Below are positions 17,556-25,401 of a stretch of 64,000 nt of DNA, one piece after another. Each line of letters begins with the position of its first letter. The stretch's first letter is position 1. Under the pieces are notes generated by a model. That model made no database searches and was not told the origin of the DNA. It worked only from the letters and a program-made list of their open reading frames with translations. Made by a program: the position numbers and the translations under genes. Origin of the DNA: Prosthecobacter sp. (GTDB lineage Bacteria; Verrucomicrobiota; Verrucomicrobiia; Verrucomicrobiales; Verrucomicrobiaceae); contig JAFMIR010000003.1 in NCBI GenBank assembly GCA_017853885.1, forward strand, positions 111,629 through 175,628. Reading direction: 5' to 3'.

Positions 17556-18319
17556 GGCATCGCCTCTCCTTTCGCGGCCTTCGCCGCGACATCACTCAAA
17601 ATAGTCAAACGGCCGCCGTAGGTCTTTTGAAGCTGCTCAACGGTGAATGCGTCCTGCGTTTTGCCGAAGGCGATGAGGCGCATATTCAGGAGCAGCAGAT
17701 GGTCGAAATATTCTTTCGCTGTGGTCAGGTCGTGGTGCACGACGAGAATGGTTTTGCCTTGGGACTGAAGATCTTGGAGCAGGGTCATGATGGCTCGCTC
17801 GGTGGTGGCATCGACACCCGCAAAGGGTTCATCCATAAGGTAGAGATCACTCTGTTGCGCAAGAGCGCGGGCGAGAAAGACACGCTGTTGCTGGCCGCCG
17901 CTGAGGTTGGCAATCTGACGGTTGCGGAAAGGCAGCATGCCGACCTTGTCGAGGCTCTCCTCGGCGATCTTTTTGTCCTCCTTTGTCACGCGACGCAGCC
18001 AGCCACGACGGCCGTAGCGGCCCATGAGCACGACATCCATGACATTGACCGGAAAATCCCAGTCTACCTGCTCTCGCTGCGGCACATAGCCGACGCGTTG
18101 GCGGTTTTTTTCAAAGGATTCTCCAAAGATCCGAACCCATCCGCCGCTGAGCGGTGTGAGGCCCATGATGGCACGGATCATGGTGCTTTTGCCCGCGCCA
18201 TTCGGCCCAATGATGCCGACGAGGGCTCCTTGCGGCACCTGAACGTCCACACCGTAGAGTACAGGTTTCTTCGCATAGCTGACCGTGAGGTCATGCAGTT
18301 CTAGCGCGGGGGGATTCAT
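17552..18319 (-). CDS. ytgB: Metal ABC transporter ATP-binding protein, YtgB-like
   Basis: Cytosolic ATPase (255 residues) energising the metal importer. Walker A is GPNGAGKST at residues 38-46, the signature is LSGGQQQR, Walker B is LYLMDEP and the H-loop is VVHHD. The motif VGYVPQREQVDWDFPVNVMD after Walker A is characteristic of Mn/Zn/Fe chelate importers of this class. Its stop overlaps the permease-repressor start (ATGA), and it begins 3 bp after the outer-membrane barrel gene, so the operon is tightly packed. Confidence 0.95.
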   Translation of the reverse strand: MNPPALELHDLTVSYAKKPVLYGVDVQVPQGALVGIIGPNGAGKSTMIRAIMGLTPLSGGWVRIFGESFEKNRQRVGYVPQREQVDWDFPVNVMDVVLMGRYGRRGWLRRVTKEDKKIAEESLDKVGMLPFRNRQIANLSGGQQQRVFLARALAQQSDLYLMDEPFAGVDATTERAIMTLLQDLQSQGKTILVVHHDLTTAKEYFDHLLLLNMRLIAFGKTQDAFTVEQLQKTYGGRLTILSDVAAKAAKGEAMP

Positions 18320-18322
18320 CGT

Positions 18323-19096
18323 TCAGAAACGCAAACTCATGCCGGTGAAGAAGCCAAAGTCGGGTGCTTCACGATTCAAACCCAAACGCACGCCGCCGTC
18401 GAGCACGAGATTCTCCGTCAGCGCGAAGGTGAAGCCGGTGGCTGAGCGAAAGAGTGCATCAAGATCCTCTCCCATGACGGCGATGAGCTCGGTGTAGGCA
18501 CCCCAGCGCTCGGTAAGATCCATGCCGAGGCAGATGGTGCCGAGCCATTCGACATCGGTGCCCCCGGTCTCTAGGTCCGGTGCCAGATCACACTGGGCCA
18601 TGAGGCCGAGGCTCAGACGATCTGTCAATTCCAAGGCAAATGGCATGACCATACCGCCACCCCAAGCCTCGCTGCCGATCTCTCCATGCGTCGGCATGGT
18701 GACGAAAGGGATCAGTGCCAGTGCAGTGCGACCACTGTCATTGCCCCAGAGCGTGTGTTTCCAGCGCAAGGTTAGATCATCAAAACCGGATGCTAGATCA
18801 TGGCCGCCTAGGCCCGAAGTGCGTTGACGGCTATGCATGTTCACAATGAACTGCAGGTCGTTGTTCTGAGTCATGCCGTATTTCAGGTTGATGCTGCCGA
18901 CGACCCAGTTGTCTAGCCGGTCGGGACCATTGCGATCCAGTTCATAATCAAAGAAGCTCATCTCCACCTGAAAGAAGCCAGGCGCGACGGAATGCGGGCT
19001 CTCCGTGATATCCGGCCGGTCGGTAAACATCTCGCGTGGGGGCACCGCGCCGGCCGCCCAAGTCGAAAGCAGCATGAAAAAAAGTAGAGTTCTCAC
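18323..19096 (-). CDS. Predicted outer-membrane beta-barrel 'transporter' protein (PF13557-like)
   Basis: A 257-residue exported protein with a signal peptide (VRTLLFFMLLSTWAAGA). The mature protein is rich in alternating amphipathic strands, begins with FTDRPDITESPHSVAPGFFQ and ends in an aromatic residue (GMSLRF), as outer-membrane barrels do. The FTDRPD...SP...PG pattern is typical of the MetA-pathway 'transporter' family. The start is a GTG overlapping the stop of the binding-protein gene (GTGA), and it ends 3 bp before the ATPase, so it is an integral operon member. It may be a porin for metal or chelate entry. Chlamydial ytg operons have no such gene. Function is inferred from position only. 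Confidence 0.7.
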   Translation of the reverse strand: MRTLLFFMLLSTWAAGAVPPREMFTDRPDITESPHSVAPGFFQVEMSFFDYELDRNGPDRLDNWVVGSINLKYGMTQNNDLQFIVNMHSRQRTSGLGGHDLASGFDDLTLRWKHTLWGNDSGRTALALIPFVTMPTHGEIGSEAWGGGMVMPFALELTDRLSLGLMAQCDLAPDLETGGTDVEWLGTICLGMDLTERWGAYTELIAVMGEDLDALFRSATGFTFALTENLVLDGGVRLGLNREAPDFGFFTGMSLRF

Positions 19097-19983
19097 TTCA
19101 GCGCCTCCACGATGGTGCTGACGTTTTCGCGAAGCATCTGCTCATAGGTCTGTCCAGCTCCGAGAGCATCGGAGAAGAGCTCGCCTCCGATCTTCGCGCC
19201 GCTGTCCCTCGCGATGCGCTCGATGGTGGCATGCGGCACACTGCTTTCGACAAAGATGGCCTTCACTTGCTTAGACTTGATGAAATCGACGGTCTTCGCC
19301 ACATCGGCGAGACCTGCTTCACTCACCGTCGAGATGCCCTGCACGCCCACAACTTGGAAGCCGTAGGCGCGCCCGAAGTAATTGAAGGCATCATGGCTCG
19401 TGATGAGCACGCGTCGCTCCGCGGGAATTTTGGCTGCTTCAGCCTTCGCCCAGTCATGCAGTCTGATAGTGGAGGCTCGCCATTGCAGCCCTCGCTGGGC
19501 AAAAACGCCCGCTTTTTCTGGCAAAACACGGCTCAGACTGTTGACGACCGGTTCGAGGCAATTGGACCACAGTTGTGCATCACCCCACACATGCGGATCA
19601 GCATGCGTCGCGCCTTCCGGATGGATCAAATCGGACTCGCCGAGCTTTGCGGTCACCGCGTGGACCTCACGCCCCTGCGCTGCCAGCCGGTCGAGCAGCT
19701 CGCTCATGCGGCCTTCAAGCATCAGCCCATTGTAAAAGATCGCTTTGGCTGTGGTGAGTTTTTGCGCATCCTCCGCAGAGGGTTTGTAGAGATGCGGATC
19801 GACTCCAGGCCCCATCAGTGCGGTCAGCACGATATCATCGCCGCCGATCTCCCGCACCATATCCGCGATCATGGTAGTCGTGGCGACCACAGATGGCTTA
19901 CCAGACGTGCCCACTGTTGTGTGGCCTGGATCACACGCGCTGAGGCCTAATAGAGCCAAAAAAAGAAGAGGGAAATGTTTCAC
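19093..19983 (-). CDS. ytgA: Metal ABC transporter substrate-binding lipoprotein, YtgA/TroA/ZnuA-like
   Basis: Cluster A-I metal-binding protein, 296 residues, starting at a GTG. The lipobox LLGLSAC puts the acylated Cys at 17. The mature part opens VVATTTMIADMVREIGGDD. Candidate metal ligands are His64 (GVDPHLYKP), His131 (ADPHVWGD), His197 (ITSHDAFNYF) and Asp272 (FSDALG). A His-His-His-Asp set is the TroA arrangement, whereas Mn-specific PsaA/MntC has Glu at the third place. No His-rich loop, which is common in ZnuA, is present. It is the first gene of the operon; the promoter lies 16-45 bp upstream and contains a 14-bp palindrome. Confidence 0.93.
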   Translation of the reverse strand: MKHFPLLFLALLGLSACDPGHTTVGTSGKPSVVATTTMIADMVREIGGDDIVLTALMGPGVDPHLYKPSAEDAQKLTTAKAIFYNGLMLEGRMSELLDRLAAQGREVHAVTAKLGESDLIHPEGATHADPHVWGDAQLWSNCLEPVVNSLSRVLPEKAGVFAQRGLQWRASTIRLHDWAKAEAAKIPAERRVLITSHDAFNYFGRAYGFQVVGVQGISTVSEAGLADVAKTVDFIKSKQVKAIFVESSVPHATIERIARDSGAKIGGELFSDALGAGQTYEQMLRENVSTIVEALK

Positions 19984-19998
19984 AGCAGGAGGCCGGCT

Positions 19999-20027
19999 AT
20001 ATTAGTCTAGACTAACTTTATTTGCAA
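19999..20027 (-). promoter_or_regulatory. Predicted sigma-70-type promoter of the ytg-like operon
   Basis: On the minus strand a -35 box TTGCAA (20022-20027) is followed by a 17-bp spacer and a -10 box TAATAT (20004-19999). The transcription start would fall near 19992, leaving a leader of about ten bases before the GTG, without a clear Shine-Dalgarno. The spacer and -10 box are covered by the palindrome at 20002-20015, so a bound repressor would exclude RNA polymerase. Confidence 0.55.
20002..20015. promoter_or_regulatory. Perfect 14-bp palindrome, likely DtxR/MntR-family operator
   Basis: TTAGTCTAGACTAA is a perfect inverted repeat. The TTAG...CTAA ends are those of DtxR/IdeR-type boxes (TTAGGTTAG...CTAACCTAA). 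It overlaps the predicted -10 box and spacer of the metal-import operon, which itself encodes a DtxR-like domain. Autoregulation by the YtgR-like part of the 16107-17555 product is the natural inference. Confidence 0.6.
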
Positions 20028-20030
20028 TAA
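20018..20030. promoter_or_regulatory. Second adjacent palindrome (TTATT-TGC-AATAA)
   Basis: A 13-bp inverted repeat with 5-bp arms lies two bases beyond the first palindrome and covers the predicted -35 box. It could be a second repressor site or a site for another regulator such as a Fur-family protein; it could also be a chance feature of AT-rich promoter DNA. Confidence 0.3.
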
Positions 20031-20129
20031 CAAATCTTCTTTGGATCGAACATACCTGCACAAGAACCTCGCAAACTTCGCAAAAACGACTGATGCTAGG
20101 TCGCGTTGAGTGGGTTGGCGGATTTTGCC

Positions 20130-20285
20130 ATGCTCTTTGTGAGCATTGAGATCTACGTGCTGCCGAGCGTTGTGATGGCGAAGGATCCGCCGCCTGCACC
20201 CGGATCACCGCCTGTTGGACTCTTGCCCGACTACGTCATCTCTGATGAAAATGAGCCTTATCAGGCATTGCAAAAAAAAGAATAA
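20130..20285 (+). CDS. Possible 51-residue small protein in the ytg/czc intergenic region
   Basis: An ATG at 20130 opens a 51-codon frame; a TTG at 20106 would extend it by eight residues. The peptide has a hydrophobic N-terminus (MLFVSIEIYVLPSVVMA), then a proline-rich part (KDPPPAPGSPPVGLLPDY) and an acidic tail. It may be a tiny exported or membrane protein, or a relic. No clear ribosome binding site is visible. It lies between the metal importer and the metal efflux locus, which is the only reason to take it seriously. Confidence 0.25.
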   Translation: MLFVSIEIYVLPSVVMAKDPPPAPGSPPVGLLPDYVISDENEPYQALQKKE

Positions 20286-20325
20286 CCGCCTGTCTGCCCA
20301 TCGTTAAAGAATCGTCTCGCATACT

Positions 20326-20811
20326 ATGACCTTTTGCAGCCAGCCACAGGCCCGCACGCCGTTTGCACGGATCGTGCATGCCTTGTTGCTTCTGGCTTGG
20401 CTGGTTTCTTCGCATGGCGTTGCCCCCGCTTTTGTTCTCGCTGCTGCCAACATCGATGGAGATCATACGGTGAAAGTAGGGGCTGCCTCAAATGGTGACC
20501 TCACCGTTGTGCTGGCCCACGGTGCCGCGCCGGTGCGAGAGCACGCCCCTCTTTGTGCGTTGATCGTGGCCTTTGCAGATACTTCCTCGCAGGAGCATGC
20601 GGACCACATTCTTTCCTTTAAGTCCGTCGAGGATGCCTCACGTCGTGTCATCGAGGATATCATTCAGGACGAACTCGTTGCCCCGCTATTGTTGCAGAGT
20701 TTCAAAATGCAACCAGTGCACAGGCCTGCTCCCGCCATGCAGCGCACCGTTGCTCCTGCATGGTCGCCCGGTCTCGATTTGAAGGCCGCAAAGACGATCC
20801 TGCTCTGCTGA
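20326..20811 (+). CDS. Hypothetical exported protein heading the metal-efflux locus
   Basis: 161 residues with an N-terminal hydrophobic segment (ARIVHALLLLAWLVSSHGVA), so secreted or anchored. The rest is unrecognised: a short beta-rich part (GDHTVKVGAASNGDLTVVLA) and a region with several His, Cys and Asp residues (HAPLCALIVAFADTSSQEHA) that could bind metal. It ends about 100 bp before the czcC-like gene. Small His-containing exported proteins ahead of RND efflux genes are often metal-binding accessory proteins, but no named family is recognised. Confidence 0.6.
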   Translation: MTFCSQPQARTPFARIVHALLLLAWLVSSHGVAPAFVLAAANIDGDHTVKVGAASNGDLTVVLAHGAAPVREHAPLCALIVAFADTSSQEHADHILSFKSVEDASRRVIEDIIQDELVAPLLLQSFKMQPVHRPAPAMQRTVAPAWSPGLDLKAAKTILLC

Positions 20812-20913
20812 AAGCAGATTTGATACCCGCCGGACCTGCCAAAATGGCAGATGAGCCCCACTGTTCGCAGTCTGCATGCGAGCTCCTGAACACCCTTCCA
20901 CTTTTTACGCGTC

Positions 20914-22146
20914 ATGAAAACCATATTCCTTTCTCTCTGCCTTCTCAACACGGCGGCTCTTGCCGAGCCTTTCAGTGTCCAATCGCTTGTTCAAAAAGCC
21001 CTCGCCACACATCCCGAACTTCGTTTTTATGAGGCACAGGTTGATGTCGCATCAGCCGGCCAAATCAAGGCTGGCGAAATCAAGAATCCGGATCTTATGA
21101 CCGGCGTCGGCAACTGGCGTGTGCGCGATCTGGCTACCAATGACCTCACCAACGGTCCCACTTGGGCGGTGCAGCTCACGCAGACTTTTGAGTGGCCCGG
21201 ACGCCTTTCGCTGCGCAAGGCCATCGCGCAAAAAGACATCGAGCTCGCCCGGCTTGGATTGGAGCAGTTCCGTGCAGCACTCGCTGCCAAGGTGCGGAAC
21301 ATTTCCTGGAAAATGCTTGCTGCGCAGGAAAAGACCAAAGCGGTCGAGGAAGTCGCGAAGCGTTTCCAATCGCTCGCCGCGGTGCTTCTGCAGCGTGATC
21401 CGGCCGGCGCGGCTCCGCGACTCGAAGCGCGAATCATCCAAGCCAGCGCGCTCACACTTGGAGCAGAGGCAACCCTAGCATTCAACGAGCTCGCCGCCGC
21501 CCGCTTTGAGCTGAACCAGCTTCTAGGTGAAAAAGCGGAGCATCCACTGGAGCTGAAAATGGAAAATCTCACGCTCAATCCACCGCCTGCCCTCGAAGCG
21601 CTGCTTGTTCAGGCAAGGAAGAAAAACTTCGATCTGCGTGCCCGCATCCTCGATGTGCAACAGCAGGGCTTTGAGGTTAGCTTGGCTGAAAACGAGCGCT
21701 GGCCGTCCATCACCGTGCAGCCCTACATTCAAAAGCAGGCGAATAACACGCGTGAAACACAGGTTGGTATTGGCGTGTCCATTCCACTGCCTCTGTGGAA
21801 CCGCAACAAAGGTGCTATTGATGCCGCCAAAGCAAAGCAAGTGCAGGCCGAGGTCATGCTCACCGCACAGATGCGCCAGCTGGAGCGCGATGTCGCCGCA
21901 CAGGCCAGCCACTACAGAATTCATGTCGAAGAACTCGCCAAGTGGCCCGCCGACACGCTCAACAGCTTCCGCCAAGCTGCCGCCGAAGCCGATGAGCACT
22001 ACCGACTTGGCGCGCTACCTCTTTCTACCTACACCGAGCTTCAGCGCCAATACATCGACAGCGTCAAGGCCGTCCTCGAATCCCAACTGGGCGCCGTGGA
22101 TGCACGCCTCCAGCTTGAGCAGCTCACGGGCACGAAACTCAACTAA
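20914..22146 (+). CDS. czcC: CzcC/TolC-family outer-membrane efflux protein
   Basis: Outer-membrane channel subunit of a tripartite metal efflux pump, 410 residues with a signal peptide (MKTIFLSLCLLNTAALA). The two long coiled-coil repeats of the TolC/CzcC fold are visible (residues about 28-200 and 215-405). TolC-type turns are TWAVQLTQTFEWPGRLSLRK in the first repeat and VGIGVSIPLPLWNRNKGAID in the second; the latter IPLPLWNRNKG is typical of CzcC-like rather than TolC proteins. The czcA-like gene begins 12 bp downstream, so they are co-transcribed. The symbol is by family resemblance; the metal is not known. Confidence 0.92.
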   Translation: MKTIFLSLCLLNTAALAEPFSVQSLVQKALATHPELRFYEAQVDVASAGQIKAGEIKNPDLMTGVGNWRVRDLATNDLTNGPTWAVQLTQTFEWPGRLSLRKAIAQKDIELARLGLEQFRAALAAKVRNISWKMLAAQEKTKAVEEVAKRFQSLAAVLLQRDPAGAAPRLEARIIQASALTLGAEATLAFNELAAARFELNQLLGEKAEHPLELKMENLTLNPPPALEALLVQARKKNFDLRARILDVQQQGFEVSLAENERWPSITVQPYIQKQANNTRETQVGIGVSIPLPLWNRNKGAIDAAKAKQVQAEVMLTAQMRQLERDVAAQASHYRIHVEELAKWPADTLNSFRQAAAEADEHYRLGALPLSTYTELQRQYIDSVKAVLESQLGAVDARLQLEQLTGTKLN

Positions 22147-22158
22147 TCCAGCAAGACT

Positions 22159-25100
22159 ATGCTCAATTTCCTGTTGGAGTTTTCTGTCCGGCAGCGTGCA
22201 CTCGTGCTGCTCGGTGCCTTTTGCCTTCTTGGCGGAGGGCTTTACTCGCTCATGCATCTGCCGATCGACGCCGTGCCGGATCTCACCGGTCCGCAGGTGC
22301 AGGTGAACGTTGCCGTGCCGGCGCTCGCGCCCGAGGAATCGGAGCGAGCTGTGACACGGCCGATCGAAATGGCACTGAGTGGTATGCCTGGTGTGCTCGA
22401 CTCGCGTTCCATCACCAAATTTGGCCTCAGCCAAGTGACCGTCGAGTTTGAGGACGGCACGGATATTTTTCGAGCGCGACAGCTCGTTACCGAACGCCTG
22501 ACTGCCATCATGCAGGACCTGCCGCCTGGCAGTGAACTCAGCCTCGCACCGATCAGCACTGGCCTCGGCGAAATTTTCTACTACACGCTGCATTGGAAAA
22601 AGGATGCGAAGGAGAAGCCCGCGGATGAACGCGAAGGCCTCATGCGCTTGTGGGAAACGCATGAGTACATCGTCAAACCCATGCTGCGCACCGTGCAGGG
22701 CGTGGCCGAGATCAACAGCAACGGTGGCCATCAGCGCCAAGTGACCGTCGAGCCCATGCTCGATAAGCTTAAAGCGGCCAACATGACCGTCGGTGAACTC
22801 GCCGACATCATTCGTGGCAATGTCGAAAATGCCGGTGGCGGCATCATCAACCGCGATGGCGAGCAGCTCACCATTCGCAGTGTTGGCCGTGTCAGCACGG
22901 CGGAGGAAATCGCCAAGTTGCCGATTAAATTCGGTGCCGCCGTGCAACCGATGAAGGTTGAGGATGTGGCCAAAGTGCAGTGGGGGGCCGGATTCCGCGG
23001 AGGTGCAGCCACGATGGATGGCGAGGAGATCGTGCTTGGCACCGTGATGATGCTCATGGGCGAAAACGCCCGCACTGTGTGCCATCGTGTGGCGCCTCGA
23101 CTCGAGGAGACGCGCGAAAAACTCCCGCCCGGCATGGACATCACGATTGTCTATGAACGTAGCGACCTCGTCGAGGCCACTGTGGGAACGGTCGAGAAAA
23201 ATCTTGTCGAAGGCGCTGTGCTGGTTGTCGTCGTGCTGCTTGTACTGCTCGGAAATTGGCGTGCGGCGCTCATTGTCGCACTCGCAATCCCGCTCTCGTT
23301 TCTCTTTGCCATCAGCGGCATGGTGCAGGGCGGCTGGTCTGGCAATTTGATGAGCCTCGGCGCGGTGGACTTCGGCCTCATTATCGATGGTGCGGTTGTC
23401 ATGGTCGAAAACATGGTTCGCAGGCTCGGCATCAAGCAACATCACCTTGGACGTGTTTTAACACGCGAGGAACGTTCGCGCGAAGTTCTAGCCGCGAGCA
23501 AGCAAATGGCCTCGCCAATGTTTTTCGGCGTTCTAATTATCACAATTGTTTATCTGCCGATTTTGACGCTGACTGGAATCGAAGGAAAAATGTTCCGGCC
23601 CATGGCCGTGACTGTCATTTTCGCGCTTGCGGGCGCTTTACTGCTCTCGCTCACCTTGATGCCCGCGCTGTGCTCGTTCGCCCTCGGCGGCCACATCGCC
23701 GAGAAGGAGAATTTCATCATCAAAGGCCTGAATGCCGTCTTCCAGCCGCTCCTGCGTGTCTCGATGAAGCTGCGCTGGTTCGTCGTCCTTTGCGCCGTCG
23801 GTTTCTTCGCCTTCTGCGGCTGGAAATTCACCACGCTCGGGGCCGAGTTCGTGCCGAAACTCGATGAAGGCAGCATTGCAGCCATGATTTACCGCAAGGT
23901 GGGGATGAACCTCAAGGAGTCGCTCCATGAGGACCTCGAGCTTGGAAAAAAAGTGCGTGAAAAGTTTCCGATGGTGACGCGCTTCTTTACCCGGATTGGC
24001 ACCAGCGAAGTGGCCACCGACCCCATGCCGCCCAACGAGACTGATTTTTACATCTTCTATAAACCGCTCAACGAATGGCCCCAAGGCCCTGGCCTGCCAA
24101 CGACGAAAGAAGAACTCATGGCCGCCATCGAAGAGGAAGCCCTGCGCGAGCACGAAGACCAGACCATCGAGTTCGGCCAACCCATCGAAACACGCTTCAA
24201 TGAGATGATGGAAGGCACCAAGGCCGAACTGGCTGTGCGCATCTATGGCACGGACTTCGACATGCTCGAAAAACTCGCCAACCAGGTCAAAGACATCATC
24301 AACGAGACGCCCGGCGGCGAGGCTGAACTGGAAACCGATGGCCGTCCGAGCACCGTCGTGCTTCAAGTGAAGCGCGATGTTCTCACCAAATACAATCTTC
24401 CGCTCTCCGAGGTGAATCGTGCCGTATCCGCTGGTCTTGGCGGCGAAATGGTCGGCCAAGTCGTGGAAGGCAATCGCAAGCGTGAGATCGTCGTGCGTCT
24501 TCCAGAAGAGGACCGCTCCAAGGAAGAGATGATGAAATCGCTCCCGCTGCGTGTCGGCGACTACGGCATGATCCCGCTTGGCGATGCCGTGGACATCCGC
24601 ACCGAAAAAGCCGTTGATCCCATTCGTCACAGCCGCACGCAGCGTCGCGCCGCCTTGCTCGTCGGCGTTAAAGGCCGCGATATGGAAGGCTTTGTGCATG
24701 AAGCCACCGCACGTATCAAAAAAGAAGTCACCTTCCCTGAAGGCTACGACTTCGAGTTCGGCGGAACCTTTGAAAACCTGCAGGAGGCTCGAGCACGCCT
24801 CGCCATTGTGGTGCCCACGGCGTTGGTGCTCATCTTGATGCTCATCTTCTTCGCCTTTGGCAGCGTGCGGCAGACCCTGCTCGTCGCCACCGGTATCCCG
24901 CTGGCCCTGACGGGTGGAATCATCGCCCTCGGCCTGCGCGGCATGCCCTTCAGCATCACTGCTGCCGTCGGGTTCATCGCGCTGAGTGGTGTGGCTGTGC
25001 TCAATGGCCTCGTGCTGGTGAATTACTTCAACGAACTGCGTGAGGAGGGTCTCGGCGTCCGTGAGGCCGTCCTCAAAGGCGTGGCCACACGCCTGCGGCC

Positions 25101-25302
25101 CGTCATGATGACCGCTCTTGTTGCTGCGCTGGGCTTTGTGCCCATGGCTCTCGCCCAAGGTGCCGGGGCCGAGGTTCAGCGCCCCCTGGCCACCGTCGTC
25201 ATTGGCGGGATCATAAGCTCCACCCTGCTCACCCTGCTGCTGTTGCCGGTGCTTTATGAATGGATCGAAAAAGAGGTGAAAACAGAAAACAAAAGCATCT
25301 AA
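22159..25302 (+). CDS. czcA: Heavy-metal efflux RND pump, CzcA/CusA family
   Basis: Proton-driven inner-membrane pump of 1047 residues, normal for HME-RND proteins. It opens with FSVRQRALVLLGAFCLLGGG, then PIDAVPDLTGPQVQVNV and the AL.PEESERAVTRPIE region typical of the class. TM4 carries DFGLIIDGAVVMVEN starting at Asp404, the HME1 signature DFGxxxDGAxxxxEN associated with Co/Zn/Cd pumps. Two large periplasmic loops and the second 6-TM block (IPLALTGGIIALGL, AAVGFIALSGVAVLNGLVLV) are intact. It follows the czcC-like gene by 12 bp. No czcB adaptor gene precedes or follows it. Confidence 0.96.
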   Translation: MLNFLLEFSVRQRALVLLGAFCLLGGGLYSLMHLPIDAVPDLTGPQVQVNVAVPALAPEESERAVTRPIEMALSGMPGVLDSRSITKFGLSQVTVEFEDGTDIFRARQLVTERLTAIMQDLPPGSELSLAPISTGLGEIFYYTLHWKKDAKEKPADEREGLMRLWETHEYIVKPMLRTVQGVAEINSNGGHQRQVTVEPMLDKLKAANMTVGELADIIRGNVENAGGGIINRDGEQLTIRSVGRVSTAEEIAKLPIKFGAAVQPMKVEDVAKVQWGAGFRGGAATMDGEEIVLGTVMMLMGENARTVCHRVAPRLEETREKLPPGMDITIVYERSDLVEATVGTVEKNLVEGAVLVVVVLLVLLGNWRAALIVALAIPLSFLFAISGMVQGGWSGNLMSLGAVDFGLIIDGAVVMVENMVRRLGIKQHHLGRVLTREERSREVLAASKQMASPMFFGVLIITIVYLPILTLTGIEGKMFRPMAVTVIFALAGALLLSLTLMPALCSFALGGHIAEKENFIIKGLNAVFQPLLRVSMKLRWFVVLCAVGFFAFCGWKFTTLGAEFVPKLDEGSIAAMIYRKVGMNLKESLHEDLELGKKVREKFPMVTRFFTRIGTSEVATDPMPPNETDFYIFYKPLNEWPQGPGLPTTKEELMAAIEEEALREHEDQTIEFGQPIETRFNEMMEGTKAELAVRIYGTDFDMLEKLANQVKDIINETPGGEAELETDGRPSTVVLQVKRDVLTKYNLPLSEVNRAVSAGLGGEMVGQVVEGNRKREIVVRLPEEDRSKEEMMKSLPLRVGDYGMIPLGDAVDIRTEKAVDPIRHSRTQRRAALLVGVKGRDMEGFVHEATARIKKEVTFPEGYDFEFGGTFENLQEARARLAIVVPTALVLILMLIFFAFGSVRQTLLVATGIPLALTGGIIALGLRGMPFSITAAVGFIALSGVAVLNGLVLVNYFNELREEGLGVREAVLKGVATRLRPVMMTALVAALGFVPMALAQGAGAEVQRPLATVVIGGIISSTLLTLLLLPVLYEWIEKEVKTENKSI

Positions 25303-25401
25303 GCGTGTAGTCTTAGGCGCTACAAATGAACCAGTATTTGGTGGAAACACCCTTGCTTGAGCTTCCCGAAACTGGCGGCGAACGAAGTGATCATTTTCCG
25401 A

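Noticed and set aside
22015..23445. Long minus-strand frame within the czcC/czcA genes
   Set aside because: Antisense to clear RND coding sequence, with His/Asp-rich low-complexity composition typical of shadow frames in GC-rich genes. A similar 570-codon frame at 23638-25350 was rejected for the same reason.
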